Notes: generated by a model not told the origin, from the letters alone. A stretch of DNA of 64,000 nucleotides from Chitinophagaceae bacterium (GCA_016787085.1 JAEUVJ010000023.1:62001-126000), one strand, 5' to 3'. Positions 8,131 to 17,093 are shown, counted from the first letter of the stretch. Made by a program: numbers and translations.

Positions 8131-10426
8131 ATAAATTCATCAGCACTTTCTCCGGCGTCATCGGCGTATCAAACGAAATATTAGCAGAGGGATTAAATGC
8201 TTTGATCGCATTTCGTAAAGCAAAATAAGCCCCGATGCCATACATCAGCGGAGGTTCACCAACTGCCTTGCTTTGCAAAACAGCCAGACTCTCTTTTTCC
8301 GTCTCCAGCGGATGAATGAGTATCTCTTTGGGCACAGAATAAATATCCGGTACTTTATAGGTGCTGAGTGCATTCGAACGCAGCCTCCCTTCTTTGTCAT
8401 ATATTATTTCTTCCATCGTCATCCAGCCGATACCCTGCACAATGCCGCCTTCACACTGACCCACATCTATCATCGTATTCATGCTCTTCCCAAAATCATG
8501 CACCACTTTTACTGAATCGAATTCATAAATACCGCGAAGACAATCTATGGTTACAGTAATGATAGCGCTGCCGTAGGTGTGGTATGCAAAGGGGTGCCCT
8601 TTTTCTTTTAACGGATCAAAATGAATACCCGGCGGTGTATAATGCGCCAGTTCAGATAAACTGATGCGTTTGATATACGTGGCCATGACCAGTTTCTTCC
8701 AGTCCCATTCTGTTTTTGCACCTTTACAATAAACGCATTCGTCTTTTATAGTAATAGCCTCTGTGTTTACTTTCAGCTCATCGGCTGCCACCCGTTTCAG
8801 CCGGTTGAGTATTTCATGACAAGCTATCTCCGTGGCTTTGCCATTCAGATCGGCAGTAGCGCTGGCGGCTGAGGGAGACGTGTTGGCAATGCGGTAAGTA
8901 TTCGTCGTATTGATCTTTATCCTGGCCGGATCAATGGAGAATACGGTTGCAGCCACCTGCAGTATTTTGGTATTTACGCCCTGCCCCATTTCCACCGCCC
9001 CGGTGCTGATGCCCACACTGCCATCTGTGTAAACATGTACCAGCGATCTTGCCTGGTTCATGAGTGTTTTGGTAAAGGAGATGCCAAAACATATAGGCAT
9101 CATTGCCATTCCCTTCTTATGCCATTGATTGGCGGCATTGAATGCATCAATATCCTGCTGCATTTTTTCCGGCTGATACAATTCTTCCATTCTATTCCAG
9201 CATTCATTCGCTTCGCTTTCGGCTTTTTGCCCGTAAGGGAATTCATCTCCTGTGTGCAATAGATTTTTTTGCTGGATATCCGAAGCCGGTATTCCCAATG
9301 CATCAGCAGCTCTTGCGATCGCTGCTTCGATCACGAACATTCCCTGTGGTCCGCCAAAGCCACGGAAAGCGGTATTGGGAGGCAGATGTGTACGGCAACT
9401 GTATGCCGTGGCTTTTACATTCGGAATAAAATAGGAGTTGGTGCAATGGAACAAGGTTCTCTCCATTACGGCCGGGGAAAGATCGGCGGCAGCGCCGGCG
9501 TTCTGATAAAAAGTAGCTTCATAAGCCAGTATCTTCAGGTCTTTGCTCAGCCCGATCTTGTAATCGGAAGAATAAGGATGCCGCTTACCTGTCATCCGCA
9601 TATCTTCCATCCGGTGCAGTGAATACTTTACCGGTCTGTTCAGATGATACGTCGCCAATGCACATAGGACCGCCCATGTAGTTGCCTGGTCTTCTTTACC
9701 ACCAAAACCTCCGCCTAACCTCGTGGTGTCAACTTCTATTTGGTTCATCGGCAGACCAAGTACTCTTGCTGCGGTCCGCTGAGCGGCGGTCGGCCCCTGT
9801 GTAGAAGAATAAATTCGTATAACGCCATTTTCCTGCGGAACAGCATAGGCGCCCTGTGTCTCGATATACAAATGTTCCTGTCCGTTCGTTTCTGTTTGTC
9901 CTTCAAAAACATATTCGCATTGAGCCCAGGTACTGGTCGTGTCACCTATCTGAAACGTCCTGGGCGGAACGATCAGTTCTCCTTTTTCTTTGGCTTCTCT
10001 CGGATCGGTGATAATGGGTAATGGCTCTATTGTTGCGTTGATCTTTTTAGCTGCGGCTCTTGCTATCTCATCTGTTTCCGCTACTACCAATGCAAGGGGC
10101 ATTCCGCAAAAATGCACATGCGATACAGCCAGCAATTCTTCATCGGGAACAATGCCTCCTATCTGGTTCTGACCGGGAATATCTGCAGCCATGAATATTC
10201 TGACGACACCGGGTGTCCGCATGGCTTCATAGGCGTCTAATGAAATGATCTTTCCATGTGCAACAGGTGAATCAAATACGGCGGCATATAATGTTCCTGC
10301 GATGACCGGTATATCATCTAGATAGACCGATTCGCCACGGACATGGGTATATGTATCAATATTCCCCCCGCCCCCTGAAGGGGAGTAACTAAATGTTCGC
10401 ATATCGGCAAATGGTTTCAGGCACAT
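8105..10426 (-). CDS. xdhB: Xanthine dehydrogenase molybdopterin-binding subunit
   Basis: The 773-residue protein is the molybdenum hydroxylase large subunit. The N-terminal Ald_Xan_dh domain starts at DTYTHVRGESVYLDD. Molybdopterin-contact motifs follow: GGFGGKEDQ, FRGFGGPQG, MGQGVNTK and, near the C terminus, AVGEPP, whose Glu is the catalytic base. It oxidises hypoxanthine and xanthine to urate with the XdhA subunit. It begins 14 bases after xdhA on the same strand. Two palindromic repeat copies lie in the gene, one near the 5' end encoding SPSGGGGN (10362-10389) and one forming the C-terminal tail (8104-8130); neither touches the catalytic core, so the enzyme is probably active. Confidence 0.92.
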   Translation of the reverse strand: MCLKPFADMRTFSYSPSGGGGNIDTYTHVRGESVYLDDIPVIAGTLYAAVFDSPVAHGKIISLDAYEAMRTPGVVRIFMAADIPGQNQIGGIVPDEELLAVSHVHFCGMPLALVVAETDEIARAAAKKINATIEPLPIITDPREAKEKGELIVPPRTFQIGDTTSTWAQCEYVFEGQTETNGQEHLYIETQGAYAVPQENGVIRIYSSTQGPTAAQRTAARVLGLPMNQIEVDTTRLGGGFGGKEDQATTWAVLCALATYHLNRPVKYSLHRMEDMRMTGKRHPYSSDYKIGLSKDLKILAYEATFYQNAGAAADLSPAVMERTLFHCTNSYFIPNVKATAYSCRTHLPPNTAFRGFGGPQGMFVIEAAIARAADALGIPASDIQQKNLLHTGDEFPYGQKAESEANECWNRMEELYQPEKMQQDIDAFNAANQWHKKGMAMMPICFGISFTKTLMNQARSLVHVYTDGSVGISTGAVEMGQGVNTKILQVAATVFSIDPARIKINTTNTYRIANTSPSAASATADLNGKATEIACHEILNRLKRVAADELKVNTEAITIKDECVYCKGAKTEWDWKKLVMATYIKRISLSELAHYTPPGIHFDPLKEKGHPFAYHTYGSAIITVTIDCLRGIYEFDSVKVVHDFGKSMNTMIDVGQCEGGIVQGIGWMTMEEIIYDKEGRLRSNALSTYKVPDIYSVPKEILIHPLETEKESLAVLQSKAVGEPPLMYGIGAYFALRNAIKAFNPSANISFDTPMTPEKVLMNLYPQPLKGG
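10362..10389. repeat. GC-rich palindromic repeat, in frame near the 5' end of xdhB
   Basis: This C-rich/G-rich palindrome with core CCCCCTGAAGGGG encodes SPSGGGG just before the conserved start of the XdhB domain. It belongs to the same dispersed family as 8104-8130 (opposite orientation) and, more distantly, 10871-10906. Confidence 0.6.
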
Positions 10427-10440
10427 TATCTTCTATGGAT

Positions 10441-11853
10441 TCATTTTTTCAGTAAGGGCATAAAGTGTATCCTTATCAACTGCCCCAGCAATAAACTTTT
10501 ATATTCTTTGCTCCCTCTTGCATCACTGATCGGGGATATTTCCGCCTGTGCTGTTTTGATCGCTGCTGCGATAACTTCTTCCGTTATCTTTTTTCCCTGC
10601 AGCCATGCTGATGTTTTTTCCAGGTACATAGGTACAGGGCCAACACCCCCTGCAGAAAGACCTGCTTTCTGAATGACGTCTCCCGTCATTTCAATATAAA
10701 AAGCGGAGTTCACACTGGCAATATCCAAATGTGTACGCTTACTTACTTTTTCAAAATTGAAACAGGAACCCGGAGCAGGCAATTCAAACCAGATGCTTTC
10801 AATGTGCTCATCAGGATCTTTATTCAATTGCTTATACCCTTTATATAATTTTCGAAGCGGGATGCTTCTTCCTCTCCTCTCTCCCGGAGAGGGGTCGGGG
10901 GAGAGGTTGATTTGCGCATCTAAAGCGAGAAAGAATATCGTGAGATCGCCGATGGGCGATGCATTGATAAAGTTACCGGCGATGGTGGCCATATTCCGGA
11001 TCGGTGTGGATGAGATCAATTTTGCATAGCGGGAAAAATGCAGGAATGCCTCCTGAATGATCGCAGATTGTTGCAGATCGCTGACCGTGGCCGAAGGCCC
11101 GATGATGCAGCGGTCTCCTTCCCGGTGGATGCTGTTGTAATCCGGATGATCGAGTAAGAAACGGATTGCCGCATCTTTCATTTCATCGTGTTTCTGTACA
11201 TAGAGATCGGTGCCGCCACCGACAACATGTGGACGTTCTTTGGCGTCAGCCACATCTTTCAAAGCCGCTGCAATGATCTTTCCTGCCAGCCGGTGTAATC
11301 TTTCTTTAATACCGGCAAAATACGCAGGCAGTATTTTTTGTGTGGTAACAAATTCAACAGGATCTTTTTTGCCCCTTAGCTTTTCGGCTACCTGCATGGC
11401 GGCTCTTTCAATGGACTTATAGCCGGTGCAGCGGCAGATATTACCATCAACGGCGGCTATGGCATTTTCCGTTGCAGGAGCTTTGTCACTCAGACAAAAA
11501 CCCGCCAGCGACATCACGACACCGGGCGTACAGAAACCACATTGCGTAGCGCCGGCATCCGCCATGGCCTGTTGCACCATATTCAGTTCTCTGGGATGAT
11601 TGATGCCTTCTATCGTTACAATATGTTTACCGGTTGCATTACCCAGCGGCATCAGGCAGCAAGTAACAGAATGATACTGCAGGTCATCATTGACCAGTTC
11701 TCCCACCAGTACCGTGCAGGCGCCGCAATCCCCTTCACGGCATCCGATCTTTGTGCCCGTCAGGTGCTGATGATAACGGATAAAATCCAGCAGCACCATG
11801 CCTGGTGACAACCCGGTTTCAATTTCTTTATCATTCAGTATAAACTGTATCAA
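10441..11853 (-). CDS. xdhA: Xanthine dehydrogenase FeS/FAD subunit
   Basis: The 470-residue protein joins an N-terminal plant-type [2Fe-2S] domain (C38, C43, C46 and C65/66), a second [2Fe-2S] domain (CGFC at 105-108, CRC at 140-142), an FAD-binding domain with VVGGGTDLYV (210-219) and a CO-dehydrogenase flavoprotein C-terminal domain. It passes electrons from the Mo centre of XdhB to NAD via FeS and FAD. The frame begins with TTG at 11853; the [2Fe-2S] domain starts at once, so little is missing. Residues 317-328 (LSPDPSPGERRG) are an in-frame repeat insertion inside the FAD domain. Its start is 79 bases from the divergent gene at 11933. Confidence 0.92.
   Translation of the reverse strand: MIQFILNDKEIETGLSPGMVLLDFIRYHQHLTGTKIGCREGDCGACTVLVGELVNDDLQYHSVTCCLMPLGNATGKHIVTIEGINHPRELNMVQQAMADAGATQCGFCTPGVVMSLAGFCLSDKAPATENAIAAVDGNICRCTGYKSIERAAMQVAEKLRGKKDPVEFVTTQKILPAYFAGIKERLHRLAGKIIAAALKDVADAKERPHVVGGGTDLYVQKHDEMKDAAIRFLLDHPDYNSIHREGDRCIIGPSATVSDLQQSAIIQEAFLHFSRYAKLISSTPIRNMATIAGNFINASPIGDLTIFFLALDAQINLSPDPSPGERRGRSIPLRKLYKGYKQLNKDPDEHIESIWFELPAPGSCFNFEKVSKRTHLDIASVNSAFYIEMTGDVIQKAGLSAGGVGPVPMYLEKTSAWLQGKKITEEVIAAAIKTAQAEISPISDARGSKEYKSLLLGQLIRIHFMPLLKK
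10871..10906. repeat. Palindromic repeat inserted in frame in xdhA
   Basis: The 36-base segment is a C/T-rich and G/A-rich palindrome around CTCCCGGAGAGGGG. It encodes exactly twelve residues, LSPDPSPGERRG, a peptide typical of Bacteroidota dispersed repeats and absent from ordinary XdhA sequences. Confidence 0.65.
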
Positions 11854-11932
11854 TGTGATATTATATTCGTGGCTAATAAAGTTAATATAAATTATAAAGG
11901 CGTGACTGCCCTAAGTATACCGGTACTGCATC

Positions 11933-13462
11933 GTGAAAACAGATATTGATAACAAGAATGAGTATTCCCCGGAATTCATCCCTTCTGAAGCGGGAGAGGA
12001 CAGAGGTGTCTATTACCGGCTTATTGCTTTATGGGTATTGAGTGAAGCGATGCTAGGCGGCATCATTCACGGGCTGAAGATACCGGTATCGGGGTTGGTC
12101 GTAGGCGGTTGTGCGGTAATCTGCATTTGCCTGATCGCCTGGTATGTTCCGAAAAAAGGAGCCATCATCAAAGCCACCCTGATCGTGGCCATCTTCAAAA
12201 TGATGCTGAGCCCGCAGGCTCCGCCACCGGCATACATTGCTGTTTTCTTCCAGGGGTTGCTCGGGGAATTGTTATTCTGGAAAAGGAGGTTGTATGCCGT
12301 ATCCTGTTTTGTGCTGGCACTGCTCGCCTTGCTGGAATCAGGATTGCAGCGCATACTGATGCTGACGATCGTGTATGGGAATGACCTGTGGAAGGCGATC
12401 AATGACTTTATTAATGGGCTGACGAAGCAAAAGACAACTACTAATTACAGCTTGCTGATCGGTGGCGGTTATGTATTAATACACATTATCGGGGGAATGA
12501 TAACAGGATGGATCGCTTCCATCTTGCCCGGCAGAATAGCCGCCTGGAGCCGCGATCCGGCTAACAGGATCATTATTACAACGAAAGGAGAACTTACATT
12601 ACCTGTCCGTGCAGCAAAAAAGAAGAAGTGGCTGAAGAAGGGCGTACTTGTAATATGGATCGTTCTTACCCTGCTGTATGTTCAATCCTATTATAAGATA
12701 GGCACTCCTTTATTGCCTTCACATGTTTCGCTGAAGATATTGCTGCGTTCACTGATCATTGTACTGAGCTGGGTATTTATCATTGGTCCTTTGTTAAAAC
12801 AGCTATTACATTACTGGCTGCAAAAGAAACAGGCCCGTTCGCAACAGGATATTCAGCAGGTACTGGAGTTGTTGCCGGTGACACAACAACTGGTTGCAGA
12901 AAGCTGGCGTACCACACCGGGCACTAAAGGATGGAAGCGGGTAAAAGCCAGTGTAAAAAAGATACTGATAAACGCATTGAACCCGGTAGCGGCAGCAAAG
13001 ATCTTTATCTTAAGCGGCCCCGTTCAAAGCGGCAAGACCACTTCCCTGATCAAACGAACAGAAAAGAGAAATGATGTATGGGGCATACTGACACCCGTTG
13101 TGGAAGGTAAAAGAATGTTCATGAATGTCGCTACCCGCCACCTTTCAGAAATGGAAGCCCCCGAAGAGGAAACAGAAGTGTTACGTATCGGGCGGTTTGG
13201 TTTCAGTAAGAAAAGTTTTGACAGGGCTGTGGAAGTAATCCGGGAGGCAAAGAATAAAGAAGGCTGGCTCATCATTGATGAGATCGGGCCGATGGAACTG
13301 CGGGGTGAAGGGTTTCATGAGGTATTAAAAGAAGTAGTGGCCGGTTTGCAGGATGATCAGAAGTTATTGCTGGTAGTAAGAGAGGGGCTCGCCAAACAGG
13401 TGAAGGATGTTTATCAGCTGGATGACGCCGTGATCATTCATCACATCGCTGTGCTCCGGTAA
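11933..13462 (+). CDS. Polytopic membrane protein fused to a THEP1-type NTPase domain
   Basis: The 509-residue protein has two parts. Residues 28-290 contain about seven hydrophobic helices arranged as a first block (28-150, resembling ECF-type substrate-binding membrane domains), a helix at 175-200 and two more at 236-252 and 266-288. Residues 355-509 form a nucleoside-triphosphatase domain with Walker A GPVQSGKTT (362-370) and Walker B WLIIDEIGPMEL (445-456), the hallmark of the THEP1 (NTPase_1) family. It starts with GTG, is divergent from xdhA, and converges with glycerate kinase, overlapping it by 29 bases. A role in uptake of a purine-pathway compound or in cofactor handling for XDH is inferred only from position. 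Confidence 0.75.
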   Translation: MKTDIDNKNEYSPEFIPSEAGEDRGVYYRLIALWVLSEAMLGGIIHGLKIPVSGLVVGGCAVICICLIAWYVPKKGAIIKATLIVAIFKMMLSPQAPPPAYIAVFFQGLLGELLFWKRRLYAVSCFVLALLALLESGLQRILMLTIVYGNDLWKAINDFINGLTKQKTTTNYSLLIGGGYVLIHIIGGMITGWIASILPGRIAAWSRDPANRIIITTKGELTLPVRAAKKKKWLKKGVLVIWIVLTLLYVQSYYKIGTPLLPSHVSLKILLRSLIIVLSWVFIIGPLLKQLLHYWLQKKQARSQQDIQQVLELLPVTQQLVAESWRTTPGTKGWKRVKASVKKILINALNPVAAAKIFILSGPVQSGKTTSLIKRTEKRNDVWGILTPVVEGKRMFMNVATRHLSEMEAPEEETEVLRIGRFGFSKKSFDRAVEVIREAKNKEGWLIIDEIGPMELRGEGFHEVLKEVVAGLQDDQKLLLVVREGLAKQVKDVYQLDDAVIIHHIAVLR

Positions 13463-14600
13463 AGAAACGATTATTTTCTGCCAGTTTATCTCCAAGCTCC
13501 CGGGCCGTACTTATAAGATTCAGTCTTGTGTTTTTGATCGCTGCATCTAAAGAGACAGGCTGTTTATTAATGCAGATCAGTTCATCGAAGTACTTTTTTA
13601 ACTCCGCGGGTATTGTACCCGGTATTTTTCCGGCCAGCCCTATCACGGGTATTCCTTTCTGTTTTGCCCGTTGCGCCACTCCAAACGGCCCTTTGCCCTG
13701 CAGCGTTTGTATATCTATACTTCCTTCTGCTGTAACAACGAGGTCAGCTTTTTCCAGTGCCTGATCAAACCCCGTCAGCGAAAGAAAATGATCAATGCCA
13801 TTGACCAGTCGTGCATTCAATACTGCCCATAGACCCGCCGCTGTGCCGCCGGCTGCACCGCCATGTTTGATGATGGCCATATCCCTGCCCGTTTGTTTAA
13901 AGACTACATCCCGCAGAACAGACAGCGATGTTTCCAGCTTTTTCACCTTGTCCGGCGAAGCGCCTTTCTGAGGACCGAAAATAGCCGCCGCACCTTCTTC
14001 TCCAAGTAATGGATTGGCTACATCACATAAGACGATCAGTTCTGTATGCATCATTCTTTTATCCACTCCGGAACTTTCTATCCTGTCCAGTTTTGCTAAA
14101 CTTTCCGGCATATCCTGCAACTCCTTTCCGTCTTTATCAAGAAAGCAAAATCCCAGTGCAGATAAAATGCCGGTAGCGCCATCTACCGTAGCGCTGCCAC
14201 CGATGCAAAGAATGATCCTGCTTATGCCTTTATCCAACGCATGGCGCATCAGTTCGCCGGTACCATATGAGCTTGCCCGGAGCGGGTTGAGTTCATGAGT
14301 TTGCAATAAGCGCAAACCGGATGCATCGGCCATTTCGATCACAGCCGTGCTGTCTTTTTCTATTAATCCGAAAGAAGCGATCATCGTTCTGTGTAAAGGG
14401 TCATGCACTTCCGCATTTGTCACCTTACCATTACAATGCTGAACAATCAGTTCACCGGTGCCATCGCCTCCGTCCCCCACGGGAAAACAATGTGTGGTGC
14501 ACGACAGCCGGCTCTGCTGAAAGCCTTCTTCTATGGCTTTGGCCACCTTGACCGCATCGAGGCTATTTTTAAAAGCATTGGGTGCAATGAGTATATGCAT
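13434..14600 (-). CDS. glxK: Glycerate kinase, GlxK/GarK family
   Basis: The 388-residue protein matches type-1 glycerate kinase throughout: it opens with HILIAPNAFKNSLDA, followed by PVGDGGDGTGEL (about 42-53), IGGSATVDGATGIL (about 133-146) and the late KHGGAAGGTAAGL and TAEGSID motifs. It phosphorylates D-glycerate to 2-phosphoglycerate in the cytosol. In purine and allantoin users it acts at the end of the glyoxylate - tartronate semialdehyde - glycerate route, and its place beside xdhABC fits. Carboligase and reductase genes of that route are not in the window. A hairpin terminator of the next gene lies 75 bases upstream of its start. Confidence 0.9.
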   Translation of the reverse strand: MHILIAPNAFKNSLDAVKVAKAIEEGFQQSRLSCTTHCFPVGDGGDGTGELIVQHCNGKVTNAEVHDPLHRTMIASFGLIEKDSTAVIEMADASGLRLLQTHELNPLRASSYGTGELMRHALDKGISRIILCIGGSATVDGATGILSALGFCFLDKDGKELQDMPESLAKLDRIESSGVDKRMMHTELIVLCDVANPLLGEEGAAAIFGPQKGASPDKVKKLETSLSVLRDVVFKQTGRDMAIIKHGGAAGGTAAGLWAVLNARLVNGIDHFLSLTGFDQALEKADLVVTAEGSIDIQTLQGKGPFGVAQRAKQKGIPVIGLAGKIPGTIPAELKKYFDELICINKQPVSLDAAIKNTRLNLISTARELGDKLAENNRFFTGAQRCDE

Positions 14601-14664
14601 GACAGCGACTGTTCAACTAATGTACCAAAACATATACGAATGATCTGATCTCTGCACGGAGTAT

Positions 14665-14699
14665 AAAAAACAAAACTGCGGGACCCCACATCCCGCAGT
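14665..14699 (-). terminator. Intrinsic terminator after the secreted protein gene
   Basis: ACTGCGGGA (14675-14683) pairs with TCCCGCAGT (14691-14699) as a perfect nine-base stem, and on the minus strand it is followed by TTTTGTTTTTT. It ends transcription from the gene at 14738-15286 before glycerate kinase. Confidence 0.85.
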
Positions 14700-14737
14700 C
14701 TTTCACTATCACCTGGTCTCTCTCAAGCAAAAATTTC

Positions 14738-15286
14738 TTACTTGCATGCATCGCAGGCGGCCAGGGCTTTTTTGGCGGCTTCTGTATCAAAAGCATCCAT
14801 ACTGCCGGCGCAGGAGCTGCATAGTTTGCCGAGAACTTCTTTCGCCGTTTTCTTTGTCAGCAATACTAAAGAGGCCTCTCCCTTTTTTCTTACAAAGAGA
14901 TCGTCCACGTTCCCTTCGCTGCTTACCACTACGGCATCCGATCCGTTGTATTGCACTCCGGCCGGTTCATTGGCTTTGCGCAGGAGCGTGAGGGTAGTGC
15001 CCTGCCACAGTATTTCATAGAAAGTATAGTTCCAGGTGAGGTAGTTCACGGCGCCAACCTGTGCGCCGTTGATCTCACCCGCTTTGTATTTTGTTTTTTT
15101 TCCGCCATTTACTACCACCAGTTCTCCTTTCTTGCGGATATTGTCTTTGATACTGCCGCTTACGGTAGAGTTATCAGGTAAGGTGATCTGCCCGCTGACC
15201 GTAGCTTCAGGGTCGCCGGCAGGCTGCGCCATGACAACGGCGTGCAGCAATAAAGAAAAAGCGATAAGGCTGAATGTTCTTTTCAT
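14738..15286 (-). CDS. Hypothetical secreted protein
   Basis: The 182-residue protein has a clear signal peptide ending near AVVMAQ (residue 21). The mature part is rich in short beta strands (SGQITLPDNSTVSGSIKDN), and two Cys pairs, CSSC and CDAC, lie in the last 30 residues. I do not recognise a named family; small periplasmic proteins with a GQITL...DN...G start are common in Bacteroidota. It lies directly downstream of a TetR gene on the same strand and carries its own copy of the TetR operator at 15326-15344, so it is likely the regulator's target. Confidence 0.7.
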   Translation of the reverse strand: MKRTFSLIAFSLLLHAVVMAQPAGDPEATVSGQITLPDNSTVSGSIKDNIRKKGELVVVNGGKKTKYKAGEINGAQVGAVNYLTWNYTFYEILWQGTTLTLLRKANEPAGVQYNGSDAVVVSSEGNVDDLFVRKKGEASLVLLTKKTAKEVLGKLCSSCAGSMDAFDTEAAKKALAACDACK

Positions 15287-15325
15287 GTTGTTGATTTTTT
15301 GGTTTAAAGAGTTGATGTATAAATA

Positions 15326-15344
15326 AGACCAATCGGTCTGTTTT
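15326..15344 (-). promoter_or_regulatory. TetR operator in front of the secreted protein gene
   Basis: The inverted repeat AGACC-AATC-GGTCT (15326-15339) followed by GTTTT matches the site upstream of the TetR gene (15985-16003). On the minus strand a TTTG about 20 bases away and an A/T-rich TATTTATA box flank it, so the operator lies in the promoter spacer about 40 bases from the ATG. Confidence 0.65.
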
Positions 15345-15360
15345 ATGGCAAAAAAATATA

Positions 15361-15954
15361 TCAGGCTACCAGGTCGTTCTCAATGTGTTCGCGGATACGG
15401 TCAAGAATACGGTTAAGGATAGCAGGATTATCATTGATCTTCGCCATCACGATGCCGCCTTCGATCATGGCATACATATTCTCGGCTTCCCGTTGTGGCT
15501 GTATGTCTTTTTTCAGTTCCCCGTTCTTCTTTCCTTCCTGGAAGATATGCGTCAGTGAACCAAGCATTTCGTTCTGTGCTGCCCTTGCCCTTGTTTTCAG
15601 AAAGGGGAATGAATCGTCAGCTTCCACGCTTGTATTCAGCAACGGGCACCCACCCTCAATGGGCGGGTTGGTAATGTAATTGCGGTAGAACTGCAGGATA
15701 CACACCAGTTTTTCCAAGGCCCCTGTACAGCTGCACAACTTCATCAGGATAGCGGTCTTGATCTTGCTGTAGGCATATTCAAATGTCAGCGCAGCTATCT
15801 CGTCCTTATTTTTGAAATTGCCATATACGCCCCCCTTAGCCAGCCCGGTCGCCTTCATGATATCCGACAGGCTGGTGCCCGCATACCCGTTCTTATTAAA
15901 AAGCGGGGCGGCTTTTTCAATGATCAGCTGCCGGGTCCTTTCACCTTTGGTCAT
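15361..15954 (-). CDS. TetR/AcrR family transcriptional regulator
   Basis: Starting at the ATG at 15954 gives 197 residues with a TetR_N helix-turn-helix in the first 50 residues (TRQLIIEKAAPLFNKNGYAGTSL, then TGLAKGGVYGNFKNKDE). The C-terminal ligand domain includes EGGCPLLN, a pattern of TetR_C subfamilies that sense small electrophiles or lipophilic compounds. A frame open to 16128 exists but the upstream part has no homology-like features and would cover the operator. Identical operator motifs before this gene and the downstream secreted protein point to autoregulation and joint control. Confidence 0.88.
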   Translation of the reverse strand: MTKGERTRQLIIEKAAPLFNKNGYAGTSLSDIMKATGLAKGGVYGNFKNKDEIAALTFEYAYSKIKTAILMKLCSCTGALEKLVCILQFYRNYITNPPIEGGCPLLNTSVEADDSFPFLKTRARAAQNEMLGSLTHIFQEGKKNGELKKDIQPQREAENMYAMIEGGIVMAKINDNPAILNRILDRIREHIENDLVA

Positions 15955-15984
15955 ACAGCAAGAAATAGTTTGGGAGCTAAAATT

Positions 15985-16003
15985 AGACCGAACGGTTTGT
16001 TTT
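15985..16003 (-). promoter_or_regulatory. TetR autoregulatory operator and promoter
   Basis: AGACCGAACGGTTTGTTTT is the second copy of the 15326-15344 site. On the minus strand it lies between TTTG and TAATTTTA (20-base spacer), a good match to the Bacteroidota promoter layout, so bound repressor would cover the spacer and the edge of the -7 box. Confidence 0.65.
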
Positions 16004-16229
16004 GGCAAATTATTTTTTTGTAAAGTGGAATGCCGGGATTTAATAAAGATGAAGCTCTCCTTAATCAGGAAGAATATATTGGTGAAAGGTATGACCGTAA
16101 CCGGGCCGTTTCCTTTGAGTAATATCATGTCTGAATAACTATATCCTCATTGTTTTCACTTATTATATGACATACATTCAGATTGTGATAAGGCCTGAGT
16201 GAAAAACGATCACTATTTAAAACTGTTTT

Positions 16230-16928
16230 ATGAAAAAGCTTCTCATTCTTGTAACAGCGCTGCTGGTATGCGGTGCATTGCAGGCGCAGGGAAGCAAAGA
16301 AAAAATGAATGCCAAATCTTTTCTTGCTTTCCATGCAGGACCGTCTGTCCCTGTAGGGGATTTTCACAGCAATGATTTCGATAATGCCGATGCCGGGTTT
16401 GCTAAAGCCGGGTATAACCTGAACCTGACCTATGGTTACCAGTTTGCCGACAATTTCGGGCTGATGGCTTCCGTACTCTACAACAATAACAAACTGGATA
16501 ATGCGACCATTCGGGAAGAAATGGAAGCAGAGTTTGAAGGAGGGCCAGGGTCACTTAATGGGCTGAAACTGGATCACTGGAAATGGTACGGTATTACCGT
16601 AGGGCCGGCACTAATGTACAATTTCACCCCTAACGTGGCGGCAGACTTCCGGATCATGACCGGGATCGTTAATGCCAACACCCCGGCCATCACTTTTCAG
16701 GGTGAAAAGCTGGTCACCGAAGACTGGTCTGTCACCATGCCGCTGCAGGCAGGAGTTGACCTGCGAATCGGTATCGGTAAGAACCTGTTTGTCTTTGCCA
16801 ATGTTGACTATCTCTACATGAAACCCAAATTCACTGTGGATTCCGACATTGAGGAACTGGTATCCGAAACCATCAAACAAAAAATATCCGTAGTCAATCT
16901 TACCGGTGGTTTAGGGATCAGGTTCTGA
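16230..16928 (+). CDS. Outer-membrane beta-barrel protein
   Basis: The 232-residue product has a signal peptide cleaved near LQAQ (residue 20) and alternating hydrophobic strands of an eight-stranded OmpW/OmpA-like barrel, ending with the terminal aromatic GGLGIRF needed for BAM recognition. It probably lies in the outer membrane. No ligand can be inferred. It is divergent from the TetR gene but separated from its operator by about 230 bases. A terminator follows at 16960-16992. Confidence 0.75.
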   Translation: MKKLLILVTALLVCGALQAQGSKEKMNAKSFLAFHAGPSVPVGDFHSNDFDNADAGFAKAGYNLNLTYGYQFADNFGLMASVLYNNNKLDNATIREEMEAEFEGGPGSLNGLKLDHWKWYGITVGPALMYNFTPNVAADFRIMTGIVNANTPAITFQGEKLVTEDWSVTMPLQAGVDLRIGIGKNLFVFANVDYLYMKPKFTVDSDIEELVSETIKQKISVVNLTGGLGIRF

Positions 16929-16959
16929 TAAAGATCAGGGACATGGAGAGTTGATCCTT

Positions 16960-16992
16960 CTCTCCCGGCCACATGCCGGGAGAGATTTTTTT
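16960..16992 (+). terminator. Intrinsic terminator
   Basis: CTCTCCCGG (16960-16968) pairs with CCGGGAGAG (16976-16984), followed by an A and a run of T residues. It ends the barrel gene at 16230-16928. Confidence 0.85.
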
Positions 16993-17093
16993 ATACCAGC
17001 CTGAAGAAAGACCTTTGCCCGCAGGCTCCGGCGGGAAATAAAACTCCCGCCAAACCGTTTTAAGATGAACAGGCAGCCTTTAAATACCAACCA

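Noticed and set aside
11933..13462. Complete single-chain ECF transporter
   Set aside because: The NTPase is THEP1-type, not an ABC ATPase, and I cannot confirm the coupling-subunit motifs. Kept only as a hypothesis in the findings.
17017..17052. Possible hairpin between the two outer-membrane barrel genes
   Set aside because: The GCGGGA and TCCCGC-like arms are short and imperfect, and a good terminator exists just before it.
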